DNA of 64,000 bases from Gimesia sp. (GTDB lineage Bacteria > Planctomycetota > Planctomycetia > Planctomycetales > Planctomycetaceae): the NCBI GenBank assembly GCA_002706765.1, contig PAJV01000042.1, positions 62,001 to 126,000 on the forward strand, read 5' to 3'. This document shows positions 37,192 through 45,970 of the stretch, piece after piece. The notes under the pieces are model-generated. The model was given only the letters and a program-made list of their open reading frames with translations. It was not told the DNA's origin and made no database searches. The translations under genes were made by a program, and so were the position numbers. Numbering within the stretch: position 1 is the stretch's first letter; every line of letters starts with the position of its first letter.

Positions 37192-38640
37192 TCAGGTAAG
37201 ACCGGCAATCGGTTCGCCTTCATAGATGAAGTGGGGCCGGTCGACATCGTCATGCCAATAGGTGGTTGGGGGAAGTCCTAACGCACGATAAATTGTGGCA
37301 GCGAAGTTTTCCGGTTTTTGTGGCTGATCGATGGGGAAGCCACCAATCTTATCCGTCTTCCCGATCACACGCCCGCCCTTGATGCCTCCGCCGGCAAAAA
37401 AGACCGACTGCGTCGCGCCCCAGTGATCACGGCCCGGCTTCGCATACACCTTTGCCAGTTGCGAAATCTTGGGGGTCCGTCCGAACTCGCTGCACATCAC
37501 AACCAGGGTATCTTTAAGTCGACCACTGGATTCCAGGTCATCCAGCAGAGCAGAAACGGCCCGGTCGGTCGGTGGCAGCAGTTTATCTTTCAGGTGCGGG
37601 AAAATATTACCATGGGTATCCCACGATTCGTTATTCCCCAGGTTGACCTGCACCAGGTTCACGCCGGTCTCCACCAGTCGCCGCGCCATCAACAGTGACC
37701 AGCCGAACGAATTTTTGCCGTAACGTTCCTGAAGCTTGTCATCTGCGTGGGTCACATCCATTGCATAATGAACTTTGTCGTCATTGAGTAATGAAATCGC
37801 AGCGCTGCGATAACGGTCAAAGCTTTCCACCTGACCGGCGATATCGAGCACTTCGCGCTGTTTCCCCAGTTCCTTGAGTAAACCAATCCGGTTGCCCATC
37901 CGTTTCTGGGTCATCCCTTGCGAGAGCTTCAAATGCGGAGTCTGGAACACCCGGTTATCGCTGCCCCCGCGCTGCTGATGGTCGAAGGCATATTCCGGAA
38001 ACGCACCATACGATTGCACATGAAACGGCGAGGCTTCAATAAACCAGGGATCACGGTTGGATCCCATTCTGCCGGCGAACTGTCCCGGAACGACACGGCC
38101 GCTGCGATGGACGATTTTATCCGGAAGGACGATGGCCGGAGGCAGGTTCGTACGCGCACGGATGACATCACCGGCGATGGCGGCAATCGAAGGATGATCG
38201 GTACTCATCGGACGGCTCGGATTGAATCCCACGGGAACATCCGAGCGACCGGTCAACATGATATGATGGCCCATCGAATGCTCATTCGTACCATGCGTCA
38301 GGGTACGACAGACCGACCAGAGATGGCTGCGTTTAGCCAGCATGGGCAGATGTTCTGAAACCTGCAGGCCGGGAATCTTCGTGGAAATCGGATTGAATTC
38401 TCCACGGATCTCGGCACTGGCTTCCGGTTTCATATCGAAACTTTCATGCTGCGAAAGTCCGCCCGAAAGAAATATGAAAATACACGACTTCGCAGTGCGA
38501 TGTTTAGTGGGGGCTGCTGCTTCAGCGCGAAGCGCATCGAGATGGTTAATACCAAATCCAAGCAGACTGATTGAGCCCACTTCCAGAGCGGTCCGGCGGG
38601 ACATGGTGGGATGGCAGGCAGGCAAATTCGCAGGCATCAT
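37192..38640 (-). CDS. Exported DUF1501 protein (second paralogue)
   Basis: A 482-residue DUF1501 protein. Its N-terminal signal is atypical, with MSRRTALEVGSISLLGFG carrying twin arginines at about residues 14-15. Landmarks are FIFLSGGLSQHESFDMKPEA, THGTNEHSMGHHIMLTGR and VMCSEFGRTPKISQL with GRDHWGATQSVFFAGGG. It differs from the paralogues at 17060 and 39681 in the metal-site region (SQHESFDM against PPHMDMID), so it belongs to another subgroup of the family. The frame extends to 38679, but AGGAGAGTC directly precedes the ATG at 38640. Function is unproven; a hydrolase-like role is possible. Confidence 0.86.
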   Translation of the reverse strand: MMPANLPACHPTMSRRTALEVGSISLLGFGINHLDALRAEAAAPTKHRTAKSCIFIFLSGGLSQHESFDMKPEASAEIRGEFNPISTKIPGLQVSEHLPMLAKRSHLWSVCRTLTHGTNEHSMGHHIMLTGRSDVPVGFNPSRPMSTDHPSIAAIAGDVIRARTNLPPAIVLPDKIVHRSGRVVPGQFAGRMGSNRDPWFIEASPFHVQSYGAFPEYAFDHQQRGGSDNRVFQTPHLKLSQGMTQKRMGNRIGLLKELGKQREVLDIAGQVESFDRYRSAAISLLNDDKVHYAMDVTHADDKLQERYGKNSFGWSLLMARRLVETGVNLVQVNLGNNESWDTHGNIFPHLKDKLLPPTDRAVSALLDDLESSGRLKDTLVVMCSEFGRTPKISQLAKVYAKPGRDHWGATQSVFFAGGGIKGGRVIGKTDKIGGFPIDQPQKPENFAATIYRALGLPPTTYWHDDVDRPHFIYEGEPIAGLT

Positions 38641-39118
38641 GACTCTCCTGAAGACAAGAGACGAAACATTGTAGCGCAAGCAGTTATTTTAATATACCTT
38701 ACATATTCACATCAATATAATCTAATGTGATACTGAGTAAAAGTCCAATTGAAATAAAGTATCTCCCTGTTGCAGGATTTTATTAAGACCAGGCAATCTG
38801 GAGGCTGCCGGTGAATCTGATTTTTTTTCTGACCCGGAATGCCTGCGAATTCAGCAAAATGAGATCAAATCAGGAAAACACATCTCAAATTTTGATTGAC
38901 GATCGACGATACCGAATATATGCTTCTCGCTAACTGATTCCCTCCCCATTCACCAGGTGGTGGCCGCGTGTGGCTCGCTGAAGGAAGTCACGTTTAAAAT
39001 TTGATTGACTCTGTTTTCTTCTCAAGACCTGTATTGGAATCCGGGTCTGATTCTCAAGGATGATGTGGGCTCAATTTGCGCCCCGCAACGCGCACCGTGA
39101 TGCGCACAGGAGAAATCA
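38641..39118. other. 478-bp intergenic region with a 14-bp direct repeat
   Basis: Spacer between the divergent DUF1501 and LexA-type genes. It holds two near-identical 14-mers, AAATTTTGATTGAC (38887-38900) and AAAATTTGATTGAC (38996-39009), in the same orientation 109 bp apart. Each includes TTGATTGAC, which could serve as a -35 element or as a regulator binding site upstream of the LexA-type gene. No tRNA, protein gene or mobile element end was recognised. Confidence 0.5.
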
Positions 39119-39406
39119 ATGAACCAGTATTTAACTGATCGACAACAGAAAATTCTGGACTACATTACCCGCGAAATTGATCGCTCGGGCATTGCCCCCA
39201 ACACCGAACAGATCGCCTCTGAATTTGAAATCCCCTCACTCTACAGGGTCAGGCAATACCTGCATGCCCTGGAAGGCAAAGGCTGGATCACCTGTAACGC
39301 CTCTCCTCAAGGCGGAATCGCCCTTGTGGAAAACGGCAATCAATACCGGCTCGCCGTCTGTGGCGATATCGAAAACCGACAGGTGGCCTTCAAAAAAAGA
39401 TCCTGA
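39119..39406 (+). CDS. Short LexA-type winged-helix protein without peptidase domain
   Basis: A 95-residue protein. Residues 1-65 match the N-terminal DNA-binding domain of LexA: LTDRQQKILDYITREIDRSGIAPNTEQIASEF and VRQYLHALEGKGWI. The remaining 30 residues (NASPQGGIALVENGNQYRLAVCGDI) resemble the beginning of the LexA linker, and the protein ends there. The S24 self-cleavage domain is absent, so RecA-induced inactivation in the classical way is not possible. CAGGAGAAATCA precedes the ATG, which supports expression. It may be a dedicated repressor or a truncated LexA paralogue; the region after the stop shows no obvious remnant of a peptidase. Confidence 0.77.
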   Translation: MNQYLTDRQQKILDYITREIDRSGIAPNTEQIASEFEIPSLYRVRQYLHALEGKGWITCNASPQGGIALVENGNQYRLAVCGDIENRQVAFKKRS

Positions 39407-39680
39407 ATTCAACCCTGTTTCAGATTTTCCCCTGTTCAATTCAGAAAGAATGAGGGGGCATCCAAAAGCAGACAGCGTTCTGTTGAATCACTGAATCAGG
39501 GATCTGCGGACACCAGGACCGGAATAAACCGATAACGCCTGATTAATTTCTTAATTTTCCTTTCATTTGAGCCGATTCTTCTATTCAAACCCATTCCATG
39601 TGTGTACGCTTATGTAAGAGATAAGCCCTTTTTAAGCCTCGAGTTAAAACTGTTTCATCTTTTCGGAAGGCTGTTGTTAG

Positions 39681-41027
39681 ATGCTCAGGATTGAAGATCA
39701 ATCGATTCGTATGTGCGACCGGATGCCGCGACGTTCTTTCATGCAGATTGGCGGACTCGCCATGGGCGGGCTCTCTCTGCCTCAGATTCTGAAAGCGCAG
39801 GAAAAGAGCGGAAAACAATCTTCACATAAAGCTGTGATCATGATCTTCCTGGCCGGTGGTCCTCCGCACCAGGATATGTTCGACTTAAAACCGGAAGCCC
39901 CCGACGAGATTCGTGGCGAGTTTAAACCGATCAACACCAACGTGCCCGGGATTCAGATCAGCGAACTGATGCCGCGCGTTGCCGGGATGATGGATAAGTT
40001 CTCCATTATTCGCTCCCTGGTGGGAGCAGAAGGACGTCACGATTCATTCGAGTGCTGTACCGGCCATCATTTCCGCAGTTCACAGCCACAGGGGGGCTGG
40101 CCTTCCGTCGGCTCGGCGATCTCCAAAGTCAAGGGGCCCGTGCATTCCACCGTGCCGTCTTACATTGATCTCTCACATACGATGGCACACAACCCGTGGA
40201 ACATTAAAGGGCCGGGCTTCCTGGGACTGGAACACGCACCGTTTCGACCGGACGGCGATGTGATGGAGAATATGACCCTCAACTCCATTTCGAATTCCCG
40301 GCTTAATGAACGCGCCAGCCTGTTAAGCAATCTGGACCGCTTTCGCAAAATCTCTGAGACAAAACTGACAGATGGCACATACGATGGTTATACGAAGCAG
40401 GCACTGGAAGTTCTTTCCTCATCCCGACTGGTCGAGGCACTTGATCTCGAAAAAGAGGACCCCAAAGTCAGGGCCCGGTATGGAAAAGATGACCCTAAAG
40501 TTCTGAAATACCCGCTGGATATGGGCTACCAGGCGATTATGTCCCGCTTTCTGCTGGCACGCCGGGCTGTGGAAGCAGGGGCACGCTGTGTGACCTGCAG
40601 CTTCGCCCATTTCGACTGGCACGGCAATAACTTTGGCCATGCCCGCAGTGTGATCCCCCTGCTGGACCAGGGTGTCGCTGCTTTAGTAGAAGACCTGCAT
40701 GAGCGTGGCATGGACAAAGATGTCACCGTTCTGGTCTGGGGCGAATTCGGACGCACTCCGAAGATCAATAAGAATGCGGGGCGCGATCATTGGCCGCGCG
40801 TGCATGCGGCCCTGATGGCGGGTGGCGGCATGAAAACCGGCCAGGTCATCGGTTCTACCAATCGCCTGGGTGAAGAAGCCATCGATCGTCCCGTGCATAT
40901 GCAGGAAGTCTTCGCCACCCTGTATCACAACCTGGGCATCGACGTTGCTACAACTACGATCGAAGACAATAACGGTCGTCCGCAGTACCTGATCGATGAA
41001 CAGACCCCTATCCACGAACTGGTGTAG
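39681..41027 (+). CDS. TAT-exported DUF1501 protein (third paralogue)
   Basis: A 448-residue DUF1501 protein closely similar to the one at 17060. The twin-arginine signal is PRRSFMQIGGLAMGGL at about residue 16. Landmarks: IFLAGGPPHQDMFDLKPEAPD, IRSLVGAEGRHDSFEC, VLVWGEFGRTPKIN and GRDHWPRVHAALMAGGG. It lacks a DUF1549/DUF1553 neighbour here. The upstream 270 bp hold nothing recognisable, and the ATG at 39681 has no strong Shine-Dalgarno. The stop lies 33 bp from the convergent DUF1559 gene. Confidence 0.87.
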   Translation: MLRIEDQSIRMCDRMPRRSFMQIGGLAMGGLSLPQILKAQEKSGKQSSHKAVIMIFLAGGPPHQDMFDLKPEAPDEIRGEFKPINTNVPGIQISELMPRVAGMMDKFSIIRSLVGAEGRHDSFECCTGHHFRSSQPQGGWPSVGSAISKVKGPVHSTVPSYIDLSHTMAHNPWNIKGPGFLGLEHAPFRPDGDVMENMTLNSISNSRLNERASLLSNLDRFRKISETKLTDGTYDGYTKQALEVLSSSRLVEALDLEKEDPKVRARYGKDDPKVLKYPLDMGYQAIMSRFLLARRAVEAGARCVTCSFAHFDWHGNNFGHARSVIPLLDQGVAALVEDLHERGMDKDVTVLVWGEFGRTPKINKNAGRDHWPRVHAALMAGGGMKTGQVIGSTNRLGEEAIDRPVHMQEVFATLYHNLGIDVATTTIEDNNGRPQYLIDEQTPIHELV

Positions 41028-41060
41028 GTTACCGGAACGCGGAACGATTACAGTCAAGGA

Positions 41061-42050
41061 TCAGGGAACAAATTTCGTAGTTTCTCTCCCGTCGGCAGTT
41101 CCCAGCTCAAGGTAGACGCGGGAGCTCATGTTCTCACTGAGAAAGTGGACAGAACCGTCAGCGAAGCCAAAGTGAGCGCCGCCGGTATGATCGCTGCCGG
41201 CAGACTGGTAGAAGTTGTTATTAAAGCCGCCCGCCGTGCCTCCCGAGATCCCGGTATCAAACATGTTTCCCACGCCGCCTGCGGCCCAGCTGTCCTGGCT
41301 GGTTTTGGGTGCGCCGGAACCATGCAGTTTCTGCTGTTCTCCACTCATGATTGTGTTGGATGTCCCATCGTCGATATCTCGAATCGCGGTGTCACTGTTG
41401 ACGTAAAAAACTCCCAGAAATGCACCGCTGCCTCCACCAAAGGTACCGATCAGGGCATCAGTTCTGTGTGTCAGATGAATGAGGTCCCCATCGGCCCAGC
41501 CGTTCCCTCCCCCGATGCAGACCCCGTAATCAGTGCCTCCTTTCGTGAAGCGATTGGAGGCAGGCGTACTGGTTCCCGGGTTTTCTCCGATCGTAATTTT
41601 TTCATCTACTTTACGGACTTTACTCCGCCGCGTCGGGCAGTAGAACACGGGGATATCATTTTCCGCAGCCGACCGATTGCCAATTACGTTCGTATTAAAA
41701 TTCCATTGATTATAAATATTAGCCTGATCCACCAGGGGGAGAATCTGCAGCATCCAGCTCGTACCATGCAGGCCGACCCCCGTGGTATTGCCAGCCTCTC
41801 CCCAGACATTGTAGGCAGAGGAAGTCGCTGTGGTCGCAATGGCCCCCGGGGGAAACACACCATGAATTTCATGGTAGTTGTGCAGCGCCAGGCTGATCTG
41901 CTTCATATTATTCTTGCAGGTACTCCGCCGGGCAGCTTCACGCGCCTGCTGTACCGCTGGTAAGAGCAGTGCAATCAAAATGGCAATGATGGCAATCACC
42001 ACCAGCAATTCAATTAACGTAAAACCCTGTTTTCGATTCCGATTACGCAT
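41061..42050 (-). CDS. DUF1559 prepilin-like protein
   Basis: A 329-residue protein with a short basic leader (RNRNRKQG), prepilin cleavage site before F in [16 protein letters not shown], and the ending SDHTGGAHFGFADGSVHFL, which contains the H-X9-DG signature. The centre has a Gly/Asn/Thr-rich variable part. It shares long blocks with the protein at 42766 ([32 protein letters not shown] against [32 protein letters not shown] in pieces), so the two are recent paralogues. The repeat copy B lies upstream, between this gene and the lipoprotein gene. Confidence 0.9.
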   Translation of the reverse strand: MRNRNRKQGFTLIELLVVIAIIAILIALLLPAVQQAREAARRSTCKNNMKQISLALHNYHEIHGVFPPGAIATTATSSAYNVWGEAGNTTGVGLHGTSWMLQILPLVDQANIYNQWNFNTNVIGNRSAAENDIPVFYCPTRRSKVRKVDEKITIGENPGTSTPASNRFTKGGTDYGVCIGGGNGWADGDLIHLTHRTDALIGTFGGGSGAFLGVFYVNSDTAIRDIDDGTSNTIMSGEQQKLHGSGAPKTSQDSWAAGGVGNMFDTGISGGTAGGFNNNFYQSAGSDHTGGAHFGFADGSVHFLSENMSSRVYLELGTADGRETTKFVP

Positions 42051-42117
42051 CAGAGGGCCCTTTATCAGATAATAGAAATGAATAGAGTATGAAATGAATT
42101 ATTCAGAGTGAACCGCG

Positions 42118-42145
42118 ACACTGTGGCTGTGTGCAACCACAGTGT
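42118..42145. repeat. 9-bp inverted repeat (hairpin)
   Basis: ACACTGTGG at 42118-42126 pairs perfectly with CCACAGTGT at 42137-42145 around a 10-nt loop. It lies between the DUF1559 gene at 42050 and repeat copy B. No T-run follows on either strand. It might be part of the left side of the mobile repeat, a terminator for the lipoprotein transcript, or an operator for the DUF1559 gene. Confidence 0.5.
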
Positions 42146-42163
42146 GCGATGAAAGACTTGTCT

Positions 42164-42260
42164 TCGAGAGCGCATCACAATTATCCATAGCGTCTTTCAA
42201 CCTATTATACTCGGTCCAAATGGAACAGGAGACGCTACAGGAAAACTGGACACAGTCTAA
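42164..42260 (+). repeat. 97-bp interspersed repeat, copy B
   Basis: This copy has the same length as copy A (25648-25744) and 81 of 97 identical positions in my alignment, with fully conserved blocks at TCGAGAGCGCATC, ATACTCGGTCCA-ATGG, GGAGACGCTACAG and AAAACTGGACACAGTCTAA (given in parts). A stem can be drawn at its left side in both copies (GAGAGCGC with GCGTCTTTC here, GAGAG with CTCTC in A). It begins 16 bp after the stop of the lipoprotein gene, in opposite orientation to copy A relative to its lipoprotein gene. No left-hand terminal repeat is obvious. Confidence 0.75.
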
Positions 42261-42275
42261 ATGGCGGTCTTCTGT

Positions 42276-42662
42276 TTAATTTTCTTTTAAATCAAAATTG
42301 ATTTCATTTGCCCCGGATTTCACATCAGCCGTCAATTCCGTTTCGTCACTGTAATTGGGTGGAATCGTTTCTTTTTCATCGACGAGCTTGCTGATCACGA
42401 CTTTATGGGGACCAACTGCCGCCCCCATCTCATCACGAATATAAATCAATTCATAATTTCCTTCACCGTCCGTTGTACCGGAAGAAGCGCGTATGTTCTC
42501 AGGCATGAATGTCACATTGGCATCCGCCAGCGGAGCACCATCCATTGTCACCTTTCCCTTCACCTTTCCTAATGCGGGTGCAGCACTGCCGCCACAGGCT
42601 GACAGGCCCACCGCTAATCCCAGGCAGAGAACAACAGAACCAAACAATCTCAAATGTTGCAT
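42276..42662 (-). CDS. Lipoprotein with carboxypeptidase-regulatory-like domain
   Basis: A 128-residue lipoprotein with signal LFGSVVLCLGLAVGLSA and lipobox cysteine (L-S-A-C-G-G). The mature part is one regulatory-like beta-sandwich (VKGKVTMDGAPLADANVTFMP ... GEGNYELIYIRDEMGAAVGPHKVVIS), same type as the lipoprotein at 25082. It follows the DUF1559 gene at 42766 on the same strand, so the DUF1559-lipoprotein order is the same as in the 23981-25525 pair. A role in presenting or anchoring the pilin-like protein is a guess. Confidence 0.83.
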   Translation of the reverse strand: MQHLRLFGSVVLCLGLAVGLSACGGSAAPALGKVKGKVTMDGAPLADANVTFMPENIRASSGTTDGEGNYELIYIRDEMGAAVGPHKVVISKLVDEKETIPPNYSDETELTADVKSGANEINFDLKEN

Positions 42663-42765
42663 ATTGATAATATCCTTAGATCATTTTGAAGACATTGCTG
42701 CAGGAAGCGGACAGACAGGTAGCCGGTTTGCCCCTGTCTGTCCCCGCGTGAAAGCCACTCCTGAT

Positions 42766-43794
42766 TTAAAATTCACCAGGAATTCTCTCGCCGTCGGCGG
42801 TACCAATCCGGTTGAACGTCCGACTGTCAATATTCTCGCTGATGAAACGTACGGAGCCATCGGCCAGACCGAAATGGGCGCCCCCTTCGTGGTCACTGCC
42901 AGGTCCTTCGTACTGACCACCATTGATGCCTCTATTGTCGCCACTTCCACTTTCCGTACTGCCGGCTGTATCGGTGTCAAATATATTGGCAACCCCACCG
43001 GCGGACCAGCTGTCGAGACTCAAGGATGCATCGTTGCCTCGTAGTCGCTGCAATTCCCCCGTCATCAGGGTATTGGTGGTTCCATCTTTGATGTCACGCA
43101 TTTGCGTATCGCCGTTCGGATAGAAAATACCCAGGTGACCTCCCGAGAGTGTTCCCATCCATTCGCTGCTAGCTCCCACGCCCAGCGATTCATGTCCCGT
43201 ACTGGAAAATCCGTCACCGAAACCGTTACCGGCCCCTTTGCATCCGCCGTAATCGGTCCCCCCCTTGACAAAGGCATTATCGATTGCGGTAGAACCTGGC
43301 GATTCATCCAGTTGCAGTTTCGCATCGACTTTCCGCACCTTGCTGCGGCGTGAGGGACAATAGAAGATGGGAATATCAACTTCCGCAACCGCGCGGTTTC
43401 CCATCACGTTGGTATTGAAATTCCATTTATTGTAAGTATTCGCCTGATCGACAAACGGGAGCAACTGGAGCATCCAGCTGGTTCCATGCGTCCCCACGCC
43501 ACTGGTACTTCCTGCTTCCATCCACTCACGCCAGCGAATCGTGCTTCCACTCCCTCCATTGGTCAGGGTTGCGATCGAGCCGGGAGGAAAGACCCCATGT
43601 GTTTCATGATAGTTGTGCAGTCCCAGTCCGATCTGCTTCAGATTGTTTTTGCAGGTACTCCGCCGGGCAGCTTCACGAGCCGACTGCACCGCCGGTAACA
43701 ATAAGGCGATTAAGATCGCAATAATCGCGATGACAACCAGTAACTCAATCAGGGTAAAACCCGCTTTCTGTCGATGACCTGTGTTCTGTTTCAT
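42766..43794 (-). CDS. DUF1559 prepilin-like protein
   Basis: A 342-residue prepilin-like protein: leader [12 protein letters not shown], helix [20 protein letters not shown], then [19 protein letters not shown]. The end [19 protein letters not shown] holds the H-X9-DG signature. The reading frame extends to 43809, but GGGAGAGTTTT sits before the ATG at 43794. Downstream on the same strand come the lipoprotein (42662) and the paralogous DUF1559 gene (42050). No prepilin peptidase or secretion ATPase lies in the window, so processing must be by genes elsewhere. Confidence 0.9.
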   Translation of the reverse strand: MKQNTGHRQKAGFTLIELLVVIAIIAILIALLLPAVQSAREAARRSTCKNNLKQIGLGLHNYHETHGVFPPGSIATLTNGGSGSTIRWREWMEAGSTSGVGTHGTSWMLQLLPFVDQANTYNKWNFNTNVMGNRAVAEVDIPIFYCPSRRSKVRKVDAKLQLDESPGSTAIDNAFVKGGTDYGGCKGAGNGFGDGFSSTGHESLGVGASSEWMGTLSGGHLGIFYPNGDTQMRDIKDGTTNTLMTGELQRLRGNDASLSLDSWSAGGVANIFDTDTAGSTESGSGDNRGINGGQYEGPGSDHEGGAHFGLADGSVRFISENIDSRTFNRIGTADGERIPGEF

Positions 43795-44521
43795 AAAACT
43801 CTCCCGCACGAAAATAAAAAGAAGAAAAAGGAAACCTAAAGGGTGCCTCGTAACGTCCAGGCCTCAGAAGTGATGAAACCGGACAGGATCAGGAGTGTCT
43901 TGAGAGATCGACTGGAAACGACTGTGATGAGGGAAGTGTTTGAAACAGTCAGTAATCGTGACCCGACAGAGACACTGCTTGAAATGAGACATTCTGCCAA
44001 CCAAACCTTGTTCACTTATTTAAACAATCAGTTTTGATTTGTCAAAATAATTCACCTAAAAGACGGAAGCAATTAATACCAATAGACTTAGTTAGTTTTA
44101 ATAACTGAAGAATTAGAGCGTTTCACCTCAATACCAATACTGAACACGTTATAAACCTTTGGATACGCAATTCTGGAATCACATAAGGGTTGTGTGATTT
44201 TTTGATTAAACCTAATTGAACACATCCAGCCATTTGAACAGTGCCAAGTAGGACGACAAAGAATTTTCTGATTTTTATCCTGGCAGTTTTTCACACCGGC
44301 CCCAGACGATTTCTTAAATGTCCAAATCAGCTGCAGGTCTGTTTCTGGCGTGATTCCCTGACGCTTCCTCTCTTCTTCACATGTCAATCTGCTGCGCGAG
44401 ATATAATCGGAACGTTGATCATTCATCGATCAACAATTAAAGTGAGTGTAGACTCCCGGCTGATTTCGTGGTCTGGAGTTTTGAACCTCAATTGCCGCTG
44501 CCCGAAAAGGAAAGCCTTATC
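43795..44521. other. 727-bp intergenic region
   Basis: Spacer between the divergent DUF1559 and PQQ-propeller genes. It is AT-rich in its middle part. A GTG-initiated open frame of 64 codons at 43843-44037 has no recognisable product and a poorly spaced ribosome binding site, so it is not called. A possible -10 box lies at 44402. No RNA gene was recognised. Confidence 0.45.
44402..44407 (+). promoter_or_regulatory. Candidate -10 box upstream of PQQ-propeller gene
   Basis: TATAAT at 44402-44407, 115 bp before the ATG at 44522. The region 16-18 bp upstream has only a poor -35 match (ACATGT/CATGTC), so this is a weak candidate. Confidence 0.3.
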
Positions 44522-45844
44522 ATGCTGACGCGTATTCTCTCTGCTGTAACCGCCCTGCTTATTTTTGGATTGTCTAATAGTTTTGCGGAAGACTGGCCCC
44601 AATGGCTTGGTCCGGACCGTTCCAGCGAATGGGAGGCGAGTGGGATTGTCGATGTCTTTCCGGAATCCGGCCTGCAGGTGGAATGGCGTACCCCCATTGG
44701 TTTGGGCTACAGTGGACCTGCCGTGGTGAATGACAAAGTCTATGTTATGGACTATCTGAAAAAGTCCGGGAAAGTTGAGAATAACCCGGGAGGTGCTTCC
44801 AGTCTGCAAGGCGAAGAACGCGTCCTCTGCCTGTCGGCTGAAACGGGAAAAGTCCTCTGGGAATACAAATACAACCGTCCTTACGATATTTCCTATCCCG
44901 CTGGTCCACGCTGCACGCCCACGGTCGCAGATGGCAAGGTCTATTCACTGGGAGCAGAAGGAAACCTGACCTGCCTGGATGCTGAAACCGGCAAACTCAT
45001 CTGGAAAAAAGATTTCCAGGCAGACTACCAGGCCAAAACCCCCTTCTGGGGCCACTCAGCCAGCCCGCTGGTCGATGGCGATACGTTATACTGCCTGGTC
45101 GGCGGCAAAGACTCCCTCGCCGTCGCCTTCAACAAAGACACCGGCGAAGAACTCTGGCGCGCACTCGATAATGCAGAAACAGGGTATTGCCCTCCAACTA
45201 TGATTACTCACAACGGCACGAAACAGTTGCTGATCTGGCATCCGGGGTCATTAAACTCATTGAATCCAGAAAATGGCCAAGTCTACTGGTCACTCCCCCT
45301 CAAACCGGGTTTCGGGATGTCGGTCACGGTGCCTCGCCAGCAGGGAGACTATCTGTACGTCTCTGCGATCGGCGACGAAGCTGCCTGGATCAAACTTTCG
45401 GGTGACTCCAAACCTGCTGCCGAAGTTGTCTGGAAAGGCAAACCCAGGTCCGCCCTGTTCTGCTGTAACAGTACCCCCTACATCGAAGGCGATACGATCT
45501 ATGGCAGTGACATTCAGTCGGGTGATTTTGTCGCTGTCAATTTGAAAGACGGCAGTCGACGCTGGTCAACGAAAGAAGTCACCAATGCAGGCCGCCGCGA
45601 TCGCCATGCGACCGCCTTTATCGTAAAGCACGATGAGCATTTTTTTCTGTTCACGGAAAAAGGAGATCTGATACTCGCTGACCTCACTCCAGAGGGATAT
45701 AAAGAAATCAGCCGCTTCCATGTCCTGGAACCAACGAACGAAGCATTCGGCCGTCCCGTTGTCTGGAGCCATCCCGCGTTTGCCAACCAGTCTCTGTTCG
45801 CTCGTAACGACAAGGAACTGGTGCGCGTGAATCTCAAGAAATAA
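44522..45844 (+). CDS. Exported PQQ-like beta-propeller protein
   Basis: A 440-residue exported propeller with signal LTRILSAVTALLIFGLSNSFA. The mature N-terminus EDWPQWLGPDRSS is the planctomycete PQQ-like hallmark. Blades include 'VLCLSAETGKVLWEYKYN', 'LTCLDAETGKLIWKKDF' and 'AVAFNKDTGEELWRALDN', all with the G-K/E-x-L-W PQQ-repeat ending. There is no signature for quinoprotein alcohol dehydrogenase active sites, so it may be a scaffold or sensor. AAAAGGAAAGCCTTATC precedes the chosen ATG; the longer reading from 44468 would bury the signal. It ends at a strong terminator. Confidence 0.86.
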   Translation: MLTRILSAVTALLIFGLSNSFAEDWPQWLGPDRSSEWEASGIVDVFPESGLQVEWRTPIGLGYSGPAVVNDKVYVMDYLKKSGKVENNPGGASSLQGEERVLCLSAETGKVLWEYKYNRPYDISYPAGPRCTPTVADGKVYSLGAEGNLTCLDAETGKLIWKKDFQADYQAKTPFWGHSASPLVDGDTLYCLVGGKDSLAVAFNKDTGEELWRALDNAETGYCPPTMITHNGTKQLLIWHPGSLNSLNPENGQVYWSLPLKPGFGMSVTVPRQQGDYLYVSAIGDEAAWIKLSGDSKPAAEVVWKGKPRSALFCCNSTPYIEGDTIYGSDIQSGDFVAVNLKDGSRRWSTKEVTNAGRRDRHATAFIVKHDEHFFLFTEKGDLILADLTPEGYKEISRFHVLEPTNEAFGRPVVWSHPAFANQSLFARNDKELVRVNLKK

Positions 45845-45863
45845 ACCCTGAAATAATGTTGTC

Positions 45864-45909
45864 TGCCTCTGGTCACAAAGTCAAAGTGACCAGAGGCATT
45901 TCGTTTTTT
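45864..45909. terminator. Strong intrinsic terminator between convergent genes
   Basis: A perfect 13-bp stem (TGCCTCTGGTCAC at 45864-45876 with GTGACCAGAGGCA at 45886-45898) and a 9-nt loop are followed by TTTCGTTTTTT on the plus strand. It lies 20 bp after the stop at 45844 and about 60 bp before the opposing stop at 45971. The clearest terminator in the window. Confidence 0.88.
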
Positions 45910-45970
45910 CATTCTGCAGAGTTCAGATTCCGTCACAGGCAGATCGAAAGCGGACAGGCAGCAAGCCTGC

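Noticed and set aside
43843-44037. 64-codon GTG-started open frame in the gap before the PQQ gene
   Set aside because: No homology recognised, poor spacing of the only ribosome binding site, and mixed codon use.
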